Origin: UBA4742 sp963734965
GTDB lineage: Bacteria > Actinomycetota > Acidimicrobiia > Acidimicrobiales > Acidimicrobilacustridaceae
DNA: 64,000 nt
Assembly (NCBI GenBank): GCA_963734965.1
Contig: CAVTJK010000004.1
Span: forward strand, 124,001 to 188,000
Direction of reading: 5' to 3'
The translations under genes were made by a program, and so were the position numbers. The notes below the pieces were generated by a model. That model did not search any database, was not told the origin of the DNA, and worked only from the letters and a program-made list of their open reading frames with translations. This document shows, in pieces, positions 7,748 to 16,356 of the stretch. Position 1 is the first letter of the stretch. The number at the start of each line of letters is the position of its first letter.

Positions 7748-10113
7748 GCATGCTGACCGATTCCCGGCCACCCGATCCCGCCCACGCGCCGCCGGGCGGC
7801 CGGGCGCCCGACGCGGCCAGACCAGCGCCGGACCGGCGCCCGTCGATGCCCGCCCAACCCGCCCATCAGGCCGCCGCCGAAGGGTGCCTGGCCCTGGTCA
7901 CGGTGGCGGTCATCGCCAGCTTCATGCGCGTGTTCGCCGGTTCGTCCTTCGCCTGGCCGCTGCTCGTCGTCGCCGGCGCGGCCCACGCCGGGCTGGCCCT
8001 GGCCCGCCGGCGAGGCTTCGGCCTCGGGTTGACCACCGCGCTGTCGGCGCTGGCGTTCGTCTTCCTGGCCAGCTGGCTCTTCTTCGGCCAGACGACCCGC
8101 TACCTCTTCCCCACCGCCGACACGCTCCACGCCGCCCAGACCGCCGTCTCGTCGTCGTGGCAGTCGTTCCAGCAAGTGGTCGCGCCGGCCCAGCCCCAGC
8201 CCGGCTTCATGTTGGCCGCCGCCTTCGCCCTCTACTTCGCCGTGTTCCTGGCCGACTGGGCGGCGTTCCGGCTGTGGGCGCCGATCGAGGCGCTCGTGCC
8301 CACCCTGACGTTGTTCGGGTTCGCCACCTTCGTCGGCTCCAACCGGGGCCAGGTCCTCGTGGCCCTGCTGTACGGGGCCGCCGCCATGCTGTTCGTGCTC
8401 GAGCATCGAGTGGCCCAGCGCGAGCGGACGACGACGTGGCTGGCCAATCAGGTCGAACGGGGCTCGACCTGGCTCGTCCACATCGGCGTCTGGTTGACCA
8501 TCATCGCCGTCGCGGTCGCCGCCGTCCTCGCCCCGCTGCTGCCTGGTGCCAACCAGGCCGGGATCCTCCACTTCCACGGCAACAACTCCGGCGGCAGCTC
8601 GCGGACGACCATCAGCCCCCTCGTCAGCATCCAGAGCCAGCTGACCAAGCAGGCCGACACCAAGCTCTTCACCGTCACCAGCTCCAAGCCGGCCTACTGG
8701 CGGCTCACCTCGCTCGACACGTTCGACGGTGGCATGTGGCGGTCGAGCGCCAAGTACGACGCGGCCAAGGGCAACCTCCCCGGGGCTTTGCCGCCGGGGC
8801 TGAAGACGCCCAAGGGTGGCCAGCTGCTCAAGCAGACGTTCACGATCAGCGCGCTGGCCCAGCTGTGGTTGCCCGCGGCCTACCTCCCCGTCGCCATCGA
8901 TTCGCGAGCGTTCAAGGTGCGATACCACAAGGCCTCGTCCACCTTGATCGTCGACACCAACCTCCCCAACTCGGATCGCCAGACCTACACGGTCACGTCG
9001 GTGCTCCCCGACTACACACCCGCCGAGCTGCGCACCGCCAGCACCGACATCCCCAAGGCCATCAAGGACGATCTCGCCGTCCCCGACCTGAGCGATGCGG
9101 CCAAGAGCCAGGCGCAGGACATCACCGCCGGCGCCCGCACGCCCTACGACAAGGCCATCGCCCTGCAGGACTTCTTCCGCAAGCCAGGGCAGTTCATCTA
9201 CGACCCGACCGTGAGCTTCGCCAACGACCACGACGCCATCGACACCTTCCTGCGAGTGCGTCGGGGCTACTGCCAGCAGTTCGCCGGCACCTACGCGGCC
9301 ATGGCCCGGGCCGTCGGGCTCCCTACGCGGGTCGCCGTCGGCTTCACGCCGGGCGTGAACGATGGCACCCACCCCGACCAGTACGTGGTCAAGGGCGCGC
9401 AGGCCCACGCCTGGCCCGAGGTGTACCTCGGCCAGTACGGATGGGTGCCCTTCGAGCCGACGCCCGGCCGGGGCGCACCCGGGGAGTCGAACTACCTGGG
9501 CCGCGACGTCATCCCCGGCCAGGACACCGGCAACAGCCCCAACGTCTCGACCACCTCCATCCCGAACAGCTCCACCGTGACGACCCGGCCGGCGACACCC
9601 CAGACGCTCCCGCCCGGCAAGGTCAACACGTCCAACCCGACGGCGGCGACCAAGCAGAGCGGGACCGACCTGGCCCTGTGGTCGGTGGTGATCGGCTTGG
9701 TGTTGCTGGCCGCGGCGTTGATCTACCTGATCGCCGTCCCCTCCCTGTTGGCCTGGCGGCGACGGCAGCGCCGAGCCCGAGCCCAGGACCCGGCCGCTCG
9801 GGTCCGCGTCGCCTGGGTCGAGTCGATCGAGTCGCTCGCCCTGCTCGGAGCCGGACGCCGGCCGGACGAGACGGCGCGCGAGTTCGCCGCCCGAGCCGGC
9901 GAGCAGGTCCCCGACGAGTCAGCCCAGCTGGCGGCGCTGGCTGACGCCGCGGACGCGGCCACCTTCGGCGCCGACACCATCGCCGAGCCCACCGCCGAAG
10001 CGGCCGAGCAGACGACCAGCTCGGTCCGGGCACGGGTGGCCACGATGGTCCCCCGGTGGCGCCGCGCCCTCACCCAGCTCGACATCCGGCGCGTGCGCGC
10101 CGACCCCCACTAG
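7744..10113 (+). CDS. TgpA-like transglutaminase membrane protein
   Basis: A 789-residue integral membrane protein. After a Pro-rich cytosolic leader come five to six N-terminal membrane segments (DUF3488-like, about 45-270), then an extracytoplasmic transglutaminase-like domain with RRGYCQQFAGTYAAMAR (catalytic Cys), AQAHAWPEVY (His) and GWVPFEPTPG (acidic position, Glu instead of the more usual Asp). A Thr/Ser/Pro-rich linker, one more membrane helix near residue 650 and a DUF4129-like C-terminal tail follow. Start ATG 7744 overlaps the DUF58 stop. Such proteins are thought to work with MoxR/DUF58 on the cell envelope. Confidence 0.9.
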   Translation: MSMLTDSRPPDPAHAPPGGRAPDAARPAPDRRPSMPAQPAHQAAAEGCLALVTVAVIASFMRVFAGSSFAWPLLVVAGAAHAGLALARRRGFGLGLTTALSALAFVFLASWLFFGQTTRYLFPTADTLHAAQTAVSSSWQSFQQVVAPAQPQPGFMLAAAFALYFAVFLADWAAFRLWAPIEALVPTLTLFGFATFVGSNRGQVLVALLYGAAAMLFVLEHRVAQRERTTTWLANQVERGSTWLVHIGVWLTIIAVAVAAVLAPLLPGANQAGILHFHGNNSGGSSRTTISPLVSIQSQLTKQADTKLFTVTSSKPAYWRLTSLDTFDGGMWRSSAKYDAAKGNLPGALPPGLKTPKGGQLLKQTFTISALAQLWLPAAYLPVAIDSRAFKVRYHKASSTLIVDTNLPNSDRQTYTVTSVLPDYTPAELRTASTDIPKAIKDDLAVPDLSDAAKSQAQDITAGARTPYDKAIALQDFFRKPGQFIYDPTVSFANDHDAIDTFLRVRRGYCQQFAGTYAAMARAVGLPTRVAVGFTPGVNDGTHPDQYVVKGAQAHAWPEVYLGQYGWVPFEPTPGRGAPGESNYLGRDVIPGQDTGNSPNVSTTSIPNSSTVTTRPATPQTLPPGKVNTSNPTAATKQSGTDLALWSVVIGLVLLAAALIYLIAVPSLLAWRRRQRRARAQDPAARVRVAWVESIESLALLGAGRRPDETAREFAARAGEQVPDESAQLAALADAADAATFGADTIAEPTAEAAEQTTSSVRARVATMVPRWRRALTQLDIRRVRADPH

Positions 10114-10194
10114 AGCGACGCCGGCCGCCGAGCGGACCCGCACACGCGCCGTCGACGCGCGTCATCGCGCCCCGTCGGTCAGCTTTCGAGCGCG

Positions 10195-10569
10195 CTACTC
10201 GTCGCGCTTGAAGCGATCGCGCATCCGCTGGCTGGTGTTGCCGAAGTAGTCCCGCAGCCCCGCCGCTCGCATCGACTGGGTGATCTGTTCGATGCCGGCT
10301 TTGCCCATCCGACGGGCGTTGCGCTCGATGGCCAGGGCCGACACCAGCATGATCACGAAGCCGCCGAAGGCCAGCAGGAAGCTGACGCCCAGGGTGAGGA
10401 TGAGGCCGGCCAAGCCGACCACGAACCCGAGCAGCGCCCACTTGAGGTTGCGGTAGGCGTGGGTGTAGATGGTTGTGTCGGCGATGTCGCGCGCCAGACC
10501 AGGGTCGCTCTCGTAGAGCTTGGCCTCGATCTCGCTGAGGATTCGCTGCTCGTCCTCGGAAAGCGGCAC
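10195..10569 (-). CDS. DUF3040 membrane protein
   Basis: A 124-residue protein starting MPLSEDEQRILSEIEAKLYE, the hallmark of DUF3040, followed by two adjacent membrane helices (about 44-60 and 64-82) and a charged C-terminal tail. The start codon is GTG (10567-10569), with an AAGGGG-like Shine-Dalgarno sequence about 8 nt upstream. In many actinobacteria DUF3040 lies between dinB and mraZ of the division cluster. Here dinB is the right neighbour but no mraZ follows. Function unknown. Confidence 0.9.
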   Translation of the reverse strand: MPLSEDEQRILSEIEAKLYESDPGLARDIADTTIYTHAYRNLKWALLGFVVGLAGLILTLGVSFLLAFGGFVIMLVSALAIERNARRMGKAGIEQITQSMRAAGLRDYFGNTSQRMRDRFKRDE

Positions 10570-10639
10570 CTACACAACCCCTTTTGTCGGTTGGCCCCGG
10601 CCGATGGTGGTCTCGACGGGCCGACGGTACGGGAGATCC

Positions 10640-10673
10640 CGGTTCTCATCTTTCCACAGCATCCGCTTGTCAA
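10640..10673 (-). promoter_or_regulatory. Possible sigma-A type promoter of DUF3040 gene
   Basis: Read on the minus strand, a perfect TTGACA (complement of 10668-10673) is followed after about 16-17 bp by a poor -10 (AGATGA/GATGAG). It lies roughly 75-100 bp upstream of the GTG start at 10569. The -35 is strong for such GC-rich DNA; the -10 is weak, so this is a candidate only. Confidence 0.3.
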
Positions 10674-10775
10674 CAACGCGCGGGCAACGATCTCCGGGCC
10701 CTTTTTCGGCCGATTGGGCGGCGCGCCTTGAGCGCGGTCTGAGCCGACCTCCTGTTGCCGCCGCCGCCACCGGGG

Positions 10776-12170
10776 TCACGGTCGGTCCGATCCTGGGTCG
10801 TGGTCGCCCTCGTCGGAGGGTCCCCAAGGGGCATCGCCCTGGCGGCGGATGCGGATCTGACCCTGGTCGGCCAAGGCGGCCGGCCCGATGGCCGAGGCGC
10901 CGAACCGGGCCCGGATGGCATCCACGGCCTGGGTGGCGTCGTCCCAGCCCGGTGCCCCGACCTCGTCGAGGGCCAGTTGGCGGGTGCTCCCGTCGATCAG
11001 GGCGCTCACGCCGACCCCGATCAGGCGGACGCCTGGCGTCGGGTCGATCCCGGCCAGCAGATCCTTGGCCGCCCGGGTGATGGTCGGCGTCGAATCGGTC
11101 GCCCCCGACAGGGTGCTCGAGCGGGTCACGATGTGGAAGTCGCTGAAGCGCACCTTCAGCGTGACCGTCCGACCCGACAAGCCATGGCGTCGCAGTCGGC
11201 TGCCCACCGCGTCGGCCAGGCGGACGACCTCGCGGTCGAGCGTGTCGAGCTGGTGATGATCGTGGGCGAAGGTCTCCTCGTGGCTGACCGACTTGGGTCG
11301 GCGAGCGGGTTCGACCGCCCGATCGTCGAGCCCGTTGGCCAGCGCGTGCAGATGGGTCCCGAGCGACTGGCCCACCGACCGGATGACCACCTCGACGGGC
11401 ATCGCGGCCAGATCGCCCACGGTGGCCACCCCGAGCCGCGTCAGGCGATCCAGCGTGGCCGGACCGACACCCCACAGCGCCTTCACCGGAAGGGGGAAGA
11501 GGAAGGCGGTGACCTCGTCGTCGCGCACCACCATGACCCCGAGGCCGGGACGGGGCCCCTCGACCGACGGCCGCGGCTTGGCTGCCTCCGAGGCCAGCTT
11601 GGCCACGAACTTGCTGGGCGCCACCCCGACCGAGCACGTGAGCCCGGCTTCGTCGAGGACGCGCCGTCGGATCGCGCCGGCGATCGCGGTCGGCGCTCCG
11701 TGCAGACGGCGGGCGCCGCGCACGTCAAGAAAGGCCTCGTCGAGCGATATCGGCTCGACCAACGGCGTGAACGATCCGAAGATGGCCATCACCTCGCGGC
11801 TCACCTCCGCGTACCGATCGTGGCGGCCGGCGAGGAACACCGCATGGGGGCACAGGCGGCGGGCTCGCGCCGACGCCATGGCCGAGTGGACACCGAACGA
11901 ACGTGCCTCGTAGGACGCCGCCGCCACCACGCCGCGGGCCCCGGCCCCACCGACGATCACGGGCCGACCGCGCAGCTCGGGATGATCGATGAGCTCGACC
12001 GACACGAAGAAGGCGTCCATGTCGACGTGCAGGATGCCGGGCTCGTCATCGACGCGACTCGGATCGGCCCGGTCTGGACGGTCGGGGACGAAACGGTGTG
12101 ACGGGCGGTCAGCCTCGCGGGGACCGCGGCCAGCAGATGGGCCTCGGGTCGCGTCGCGACCCTGGCTCAT
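10776..12170 (-). CDS. dinB: DNA polymerase IV (Y family)
   Basis: A 464-residue translesion polymerase. The palm carries ILHVDMDAFFVSVE (first catalytic Asp, about residue 48) and VEPISLDEAFLDV (Asp-Glu pair, about 150). Then come thumb helix-hairpin-helix motifs (LWGVGPATLDRL, VATVGDLA) and the little-finger domain (SVSHEETFAHD, TVTLKVRFSDF). ATG 12170 overlaps the Nudix stop and is preferred over a longer open frame. The last 35 residues are polar and lack an obvious QLxLF clamp-binding motif. No LexA box was noticed upstream. Context (dinB next to DUF3040) is usual for actinobacteria. Confidence 0.93.
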   Translation of the reverse strand: MSQGRDATRGPSAGRGPREADRPSHRFVPDRPDRADPSRVDDEPGILHVDMDAFFVSVELIDHPELRGRPVIVGGAGARGVVAAASYEARSFGVHSAMASARARRLCPHAVFLAGRHDRYAEVSREVMAIFGSFTPLVEPISLDEAFLDVRGARRLHGAPTAIAGAIRRRVLDEAGLTCSVGVAPSKFVAKLASEAAKPRPSVEGPRPGLGVMVVRDDEVTAFLFPLPVKALWGVGPATLDRLTRLGVATVGDLAAMPVEVVIRSVGQSLGTHLHALANGLDDRAVEPARRPKSVSHEETFAHDHHQLDTLDREVVRLADAVGSRLRRHGLSGRTVTLKVRFSDFHIVTRSSTLSGATDSTPTITRAAKDLLAGIDPTPGVRLIGVGVSALIDGSTRQLALDEVGAPGWDDATQAVDAIRARFGASAIGPAALADQGQIRIRRQGDAPWGPSDEGDHDPGSDRP

Positions 12171-12652
12171 CGTCGGGTGACCGACAGCGACGCCAGGTCG
12201 GCTCCGGTCACGTCGTAGCCGAACGAACGCAGGCCCTGCCACGGCTGATCGAGCCACTCGGCGACCGGCTCGCGCACCCAGTGGAAGGCGCCGCCGAGAT
12301 GGTCGCCACACGCGGCCGGATCCACGAATCGGGCGTCCACGACGATGCCGTCAGGATCATCGATGACCAGCTCGCCCGTGTAGTCGAGGGCCCGGAAGGA
12401 CTCGACCCGGAGCCGCCAGCCGAGGTCGGGGGCCACCACGTCGATCTCGTAGATGGGGCCCTCCCATTCGGTCACGACGAGCCCGGTCTCCTCGAGGACC
12501 TCGCGGGTCAACCCGTCGAGCACCGATTCGCCGGCGTCGACCACCCCGCCCGGAGGCGACCAGTCGTGGGATCCGTTGCGGCGGCGGTTCTGCACCAGCA
12601 GCACACCGTCCGGGCCTTCGATCAGAGCTCCCGCGACCAGCCACTCACGCAT
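12167..12652 (-). CDS. Nudix hydrolase
   Basis: A 161-residue protein with a complete Nudix box, GGVVDAGE...REVLEETGL (residues about 35-57, pattern GX5EX7REUXEEXGU). It hydrolyses nucleoside diphosphates linked to another moiety; the C-terminal half (FVDPAACGDHLGG, GYDVTGADL) gives no substrate clue. It overlaps dinB by 4 bp, so the two are coupled. That would fit a nucleotide-pool sanitising role next to a translesion polymerase, which is an inference. Confidence 0.9.
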   Translation of the reverse strand: MREWLVAGALIEGPDGVLLVQNRRRNGSHDWSPPGGVVDAGESVLDGLTREVLEETGLVVTEWEGPIYEIDVVAPDLGWRLRVESFRALDYTGELVIDDPDGIVVDARFVDPAACGDHLGGAFHWVREPVAEWLDQPWQGLRSFGYDVTGADLASLSVTRR

Positions 12653-12699
12653 CGCTGTAGTGTGCCCGATCTCGGGGCGAGCGAGCGGCCCGAGCCGGG

Positions 12700-13167
12700 C
12701 TAGGGCGTCGTGGTGGTCGTCGACGCCGCCGAGTCGGTGCGGGCCGACTGGATCGCACGGCCGTCGGGACCCACGGTGGCCACCTGCGCGGGCACCAGCC
12801 CGACTCCCCCGGCCGGTACCTGGCGCCGCGTGAGGCCGTCGCCGACGACGACGGTCGCCCCTCGGCCGCGCGTGACATCGAGCGGGGTTCCGACGCCGAC
12901 CCGGCCGTGGGCCGGAGGCGGCGACTCGGAACGGGCGCGGGTGACGCCGATGGCGACCGCCAGCACGCCGAGCAGGACGGCCGCAGGGAGGAGCACTCGC
13001 GCTCGGAGCACCTTCGAACGAGGGCGGACGTCAGGGTCGGGATCGACGGGCGGCGCGGCGAGCGGCGCCTCCTCGTCGGGGAGCACCAGCTCGTCGCGGT
13101 CGAGATCGATGACCGCCTCGGGCCGCGCCGCCGCCACCTCCCTCGCATCCAGCCCCCTCGAGTCCAC
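12700..13167 (-). CDS. Single-pass membrane protein of unknown function
   Basis: A 155-residue protein. The N-terminal half is acidic and cytosolic (DLDRDELVLPDEEAP), then one membrane helix (VLLPAAVLLGVLAVAIGVT, about 58-76), then an extracytoplasmic beta-rich part (VGVGTPLDVTRGRGATVVV) and a Ser/Thr tail. The topology recalls SAF-domain or secretion-anchoring proteins, but no motif is decisive. The GTG at 13165-13167 is the first usable start. It lies 47 bp upstream of the Nudix gene on the same strand. Confidence 0.68.
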   Translation of the reverse strand: MDSRGLDAREVAAARPEAVIDLDRDELVLPDEEAPLAAPPVDPDPDVRPRSKVLRARVLLPAAVLLGVLAVAIGVTRARSESPPPAHGRVGVGTPLDVTRGRGATVVVGDGLTRRQVPAGGVGLVPAQVATVGPDGRAIQSARTDSAASTTTTTP

Positions 13168-13229
13168 ACCGTAAGTATGCGGGATCGGGCCGCAGCGAGG
13201 AACGGGTCAAATGACCCAATGCGGTTGGA

Positions 13230-13976
13230 TCAGCTGCGCTTGGTCGTCGGCTTGGGTCGGCCCCGTTGCAGCAGGCGATCGCGAAGCGCCCACCAGGTGA
13301 CCAGACCCAGCGCCTCGAACACGATGAAGCTGGACATCTTGGAGGTGCCCCGCTCGCGACTGCCGAACCCGATCGGGACCTCGACGATCCGCCCCCCGTT
13401 GCAGGCGACCGCGTAGGCCATCTCGATCTGGAAGCCGTAGCCGTCGGCCCGGACGACGTTGAGATCGATGGCCCGGAGCGCGTCGGCGGCGTAGGCCCGG
13501 AAGCCCGAGGTCGAGTCGCGCACGTGCATGCCGAGCACCATGGCGGCGTAGATGTTGCCGGCCTGGGAGATAAGCCGACGCGACCACTTCCACCCCGGAA
13601 CCGATCCACCGGGCACGTAGCGCGACCCGATGGCCAGGTCGGCCCCGTCCTCGACAGCGTGGATCAGCGCGGGCAGGACCGCCGGATCGTGCTGCAGGTC
13701 CGAGTCCATCTCGATGAGGATGTCGTAGCCCTCGGCCAGGCCGCGGGCGAAGCCGGCGCGGTAGGCCGAACCGAGCCCGGACTTCTGCGTGCGCCGCATC
13801 ACCATGGTCCCGCCGTTGTCGATGCCCCACTTCTCGGCGGCGTCGGCCGTGCCGTCCGGGCTGCCGTCGTCGACCACGAGCACCTCGGCCTGCGGCACGT
13901 GTTCGCGGATGAGGTCGAGCACGACGAGGATGTTGTCGACCTCGTTGTAGGTGGGCAACACCACGAGCGGCTTCAC
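13230..13976 (-). CDS. Polyprenol monophosphomannose synthase (GT2, Ppm1/DPM1-like)
   Basis: A 248-residue cytosolic family-2 glycosyltransferase. Motifs: LPTYNEVDNI (7-16), VVDDGSPDGT (39-48), EMDSDLQHDP with the DSD metal/UDP-GDP site (about 93), then GFGFQIEM-type acceptor loop as DGYGFQIEMAYA, and the RERGTSKMS segment typical of DPM1. It transfers mannose from GDP-mannose to polyprenyl phosphate for lipoglycan and protein glycosylation. No fused N-acyltransferase domain, unlike mycobacterial Ppm1. It is divergent from the next gene with only 59 bp between. Confidence 0.88.
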   Translation of the reverse strand: MKPLVVLPTYNEVDNILVVLDLIREHVPQAEVLVVDDGSPDGTADAAEKWGIDNGGTMVMRRTQKSGLGSAYRAGFARGLAEGYDILIEMDSDLQHDPAVLPALIHAVEDGADLAIGSRYVPGGSVPGWKWSRRLISQAGNIYAAMVLGMHVRDSTSGFRAYAADALRAIDLNVVRADGYGFQIEMAYAVACNGGRIVEVPIGFGSRERGTSKMSSFIVFEALGLVTWWALRDRLLQRGRPKPTTKRS

Positions 13977-14035
13977 GGCGAGCCACTCTACGGTGGGTTA
14001 CGACTCGTACGGCGTCACCCGTAACATGGTCGGCC

Positions 14036-14368
14036 GTGGATCCTGTTGCCCCCGAAGACGCCCCGACCACCCCACCCACCGCGCTCCCCTCGGTGACGGC
14101 CCGGGTGCTCGGGTTCACGGCGATCATCGTCTCGGGCGCCATCGGAGCCTTCATCGGCTACCGGTTCACCGACCTGCAGTGCCAAGGATCGTGCGCGACG
14201 CCTGACTCGGTCGGCGCCCTGATCGGCGGGATCATCGGCGCCGTCGGCGTGGCCGTGGTCGTGGTGCTCGCCCTGCGAGCCATGGGCGAGTGGAAGACCA
14301 TCCAGCACCGACCGACGGGACCCGACCGCCCGGCCCTGCCCCCGACCAAACGACCGAGGGTCCGGTAA
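14036..14368 (+). CDS. Small two-helix membrane protein
   Basis: A 110-residue protein with a Pro/Thr-rich N-terminus and two membrane helices (about 22-45, FTAIIVSGAIGAFIGY, and 60-82, GALIGGIIGAVGVAVVVVLA) joined by a short Cys-containing loop. The C-terminus is basic. Start GTG 14036. No recognised family. Divergent from the Ppm1-like gene and convergent with the PIG-L gene across the repeat tract at 14371-14650. Confidence 0.65.
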   Translation: MDPVAPEDAPTTPPTALPSVTARVLGFTAIIVSGAIGAFIGYRFTDLQCQGSCATPDSVGALIGGIIGAVGVAVVVVLALRAMGEWKTIQHRPTGPDRPALPPTKRPRVR

Positions 14369-14370
14369 CG

Positions 14371-14650
14371 CGTGAGGCTGCGCCGCCGCCCGGCGAGCGC
14401 AGCTCGGACGATGAGACCCGGATGGCGAAGCGCTCGCAGGGAGGCTTGCCGACCGGAGAGCCAATGAATCAGAACGTGAGGCTGCGCCGCCGCCGGCGAG
14501 CGCGCTGGCGAGCTCGCAGGGAGGCGCCGACCGGAGAGCCGATGATCAGAACGTGAGGCTGCGCCGCCCGGCGAGCGCGCTCGGACGATGACACCCGGAT
14601 GGCGAAGCGCTCGCAGGGAGGCTTGCCGACCGGAGAGCCGATGAGTCAGA
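14371..14650. repeat. Three imperfect direct repeats between convergent genes
   Basis: Three units start with CGTGAGGCTGCGCCGCC at 14371, 14475 and 14552. They are about 104, 77 and 98 bp long, differing by internal deletions. Each contains CTCGCAGGGAGGC...GCCGACCGGAGAGCC, closely related to the core of the 4260-4440 repeats. They fill the whole gap between convergent stop codons at 14368 and 14646 and may act in transcription termination or be a dispersed repeat family. Confidence 0.85.
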
Positions 14651-15359
14651 GCTTCAGGACGCGGAAGGCTTCGGCGTGCTCGACGCCGGCGTCGGCGCCG
14701 GCCGATGCGGCACGCCGCCGGACGACCTCGCCGACCAGGTCGAGGTCGTCGCCCAACTGGCTGCGGTGGCAGCACAGCGCCTCGACCTTGCGGTCGATGG
14801 TCGACGCGATGTCGATCCACGTGTCGGGCTCGAGCGTGCCCGACAAGAAGATGGTCGGTACGTGGTGGGGCGGCCCCGTCTGGGGGAAGTAGAGCGGACT
14901 GCTCGCCGCCGGCGTGCAGGCGTCGAGCACGGCGAAGCCGATGCCGCGGTGATCGTGGTGGTTGACGTAGCGGCTCCCGAAGAAGACCGCCGTGGGATCG
15001 CACGACACGACGACATCGGGCCGCAGCGACCGGATCCGACCCACGAGGAGCTGGCGGAGATCGAGGTCGTTGTCGACTTCGCCGTCGGGATAGCCCAGGT
15101 TCTCGTGGTGGGCCAGACCGAGCACGAGCGCCGCCGCGGCAGCCTCCTCGGCGCGGCGAGCCACGAGGTCGTTGGGATCGACGTCGGGGTCCTGGGTGCC
15201 CTTGTCGCCGCGCGCGCACACGACGAGGTGCACCTCGGCGCCCTCGTCGACCCAACGAGCCAGCGTGCCGGCGCAGGACACCTCGGGGTCATCGGGATGG
15301 GCGTAGACCGCGAGCACCCGCTCGGGCGTGCCGCCGGCGAGCGGAGCGGGACTGACCAC
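14646..15359 (-). CDS. PIG-L family deacetylase
   Basis: A 237-residue LmbE/PIG-L zinc-dependent deacetylase. The zinc ligands are visible in YAHPDDPEVSCAGT (about 20-33, AHPDD) and SRYVNHHDHRG (about 132-142, HxxH). Family members deacetylate GlcNAc-inositol (MshB), mycothiol conjugates (Mca) or other N-acetyl sugars. The exact substrate is not evident. Start is GTG 15357-15359, chosen because upstream residues in the open frame belong to the antisense of the divergent IMPase gene. Divergent from that gene with 69 bp between. Confidence 0.87.
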   Translation of the reverse strand: MVSPAPLAGGTPERVLAVYAHPDDPEVSCAGTLARWVDEGAEVHLVVCARGDKGTQDPDVDPNDLVARRAEEAAAAALVLGLAHHENLGYPDGEVDNDLDLRQLLVGRIRSLRPDVVVSCDPTAVFFGSRYVNHHDHRGIGFAVLDACTPAASSPLYFPQTGPPHHVPTIFLSGTLEPDTWIDIASTIDRKVEALCCHRSQLGDDLDLVGEVVRRRAASAGADAGVEHAEAFRVLKL

Positions 15360-15428
15360 GAGCGCAGGGTACAAGTGCGCCGCCGGCCCTTGTCGGGATG
15401 GGCCACCGATCAGGGCCAAGATGGAGCG

Positions 15429-16268
15429 ATGGCTCAGCCCGCCGAACCCCACTCCGGTCCCCACCCCGAGCTCACCGCCAGCGAGCTCGTCGCCTTGGCC
15501 GATCTGGCCGAGCACACCGCCCGATCCGCCAGCGAGCTGCTGGCGGAGGGCCTCGAGCACACCAGGGCGTCGGTGTCGACCAAGTCGAGCGCGACCGACA
15601 TGGTGACCGAGATGGATCGGGCGTCGGAGCAGCTCATCGTGGATGCTCTCCTGGCCGCCCGACCCGACGACGGCGTGCTCGGTGAGGAGGGCAGCAGCCG
15701 GCCGGGGACCTCGGGGCTGCGGTGGGTGATCGATCCGCTCGACGGCACGACCAACTACCTCTACGGCCACACGGGCTTCGCCGTGTCGATCGCGGCCGAA
15801 CGAGCGGGTTCGGTCGTGGCCGGCGTGGTGGTCGACGTCCAGAACGGCGACTGCTTCCGCGCCACCACCGGGGGCGGCGCCACCAGGAACGATCGACCCA
15901 TCGCGGTCTCGGCCGAGACCGATCTGAGGCGGGCCCTGGTGGCCACCGGTTTCGGGTACGCGGCCGAGCAGCGCCGCCACCAGGGCCAGGTCCTGGCCCA
16001 GATCTTGCCGTCGATCCGCGACATCCGCCGAGTGGGGTCGGCCGCCCTCGACCTGTGCTCGGTCGCCTGCGGTCGGGTCGACGCCTACTACGAGCTGAGC
16101 CTGTCGCCCTGGGACTACGCCGCCGGGGCGCTCATCGTCACCGAAGCCGGCGGGCGCGTGACCGATCTGGCCGGCGCCCACCCCAGCGCCCCGCCGATCC
16201 TGGCCGCCAACGCGGCCCTCGCCGGTCCGCTGCGCGACCTGCTGGTCGCGGCCGGCGCCGGTGGCTGA
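15429..16268 (+). CDS. Inositol monophosphatase family protein
   Basis: A 279-residue Mg-dependent sugar phosphatase. Metal and substrate motifs in order: the Glu of VLGEEGSS (about 84), WVIDPLDGTTNY (about 99-110), GGGATRND, and WDYAAGALIVTEAGG (about 227-241). It could act on inositol 1-phosphate, histidinol phosphate or a nucleotide bisphosphate; the sequence does not decide. The 3' end overlaps an alternative GTG start for the response regulator gene, which suggests cotranscription. Confidence 0.9.
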   Translation: MAQPAEPHSGPHPELTASELVALADLAEHTARSASELLAEGLEHTRASVSTKSSATDMVTEMDRASEQLIVDALLAARPDDGVLGEEGSSRPGTSGLRWVIDPLDGTTNYLYGHTGFAVSIAAERAGSVVAGVVVDVQNGDCFRATTGGGATRNDRPIAVSAETDLRRALVATGFGYAAEQRRHQGQVLAQILPSIRDIRRVGSAALDLCSVACGRVDAYYELSLSPWDYAAGALIVTEAGGRVTDLAGAHPSAPPILAANAALAGPLRDLLVAAGAGG

Positions 16269-16356
16269 CGCCGACCCCGAGGATGCCGCGACACGATTGT
16301 CATCGGATCGTCGCGGGATCGGCCCGTTTCTGTCGGAAATCGGGCACCATGTAGCG

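Noticed and set aside
7590..9944. 784-codon plus-strand and 698-codon minus-strand frames over the transglutaminase region
   Set aside because: Arg/Pro/His-rich shadow frames of a high-GC gene; the 7744-10113 frame contains all domains and the coupled start.
14676..15428. Plus-strand extension in front of the inositol monophosphatase
   Set aside because: It is the antisense of the PIG-L gene, which has intact zinc motifs; the IMPase family N-terminus begins at 15429.
16261..16356. Earlier GTG start for the response regulator
   Set aside because: It would add 32 residues before the receiver domain that match no receiver N-terminus; GTG 16357 gives the normal length.
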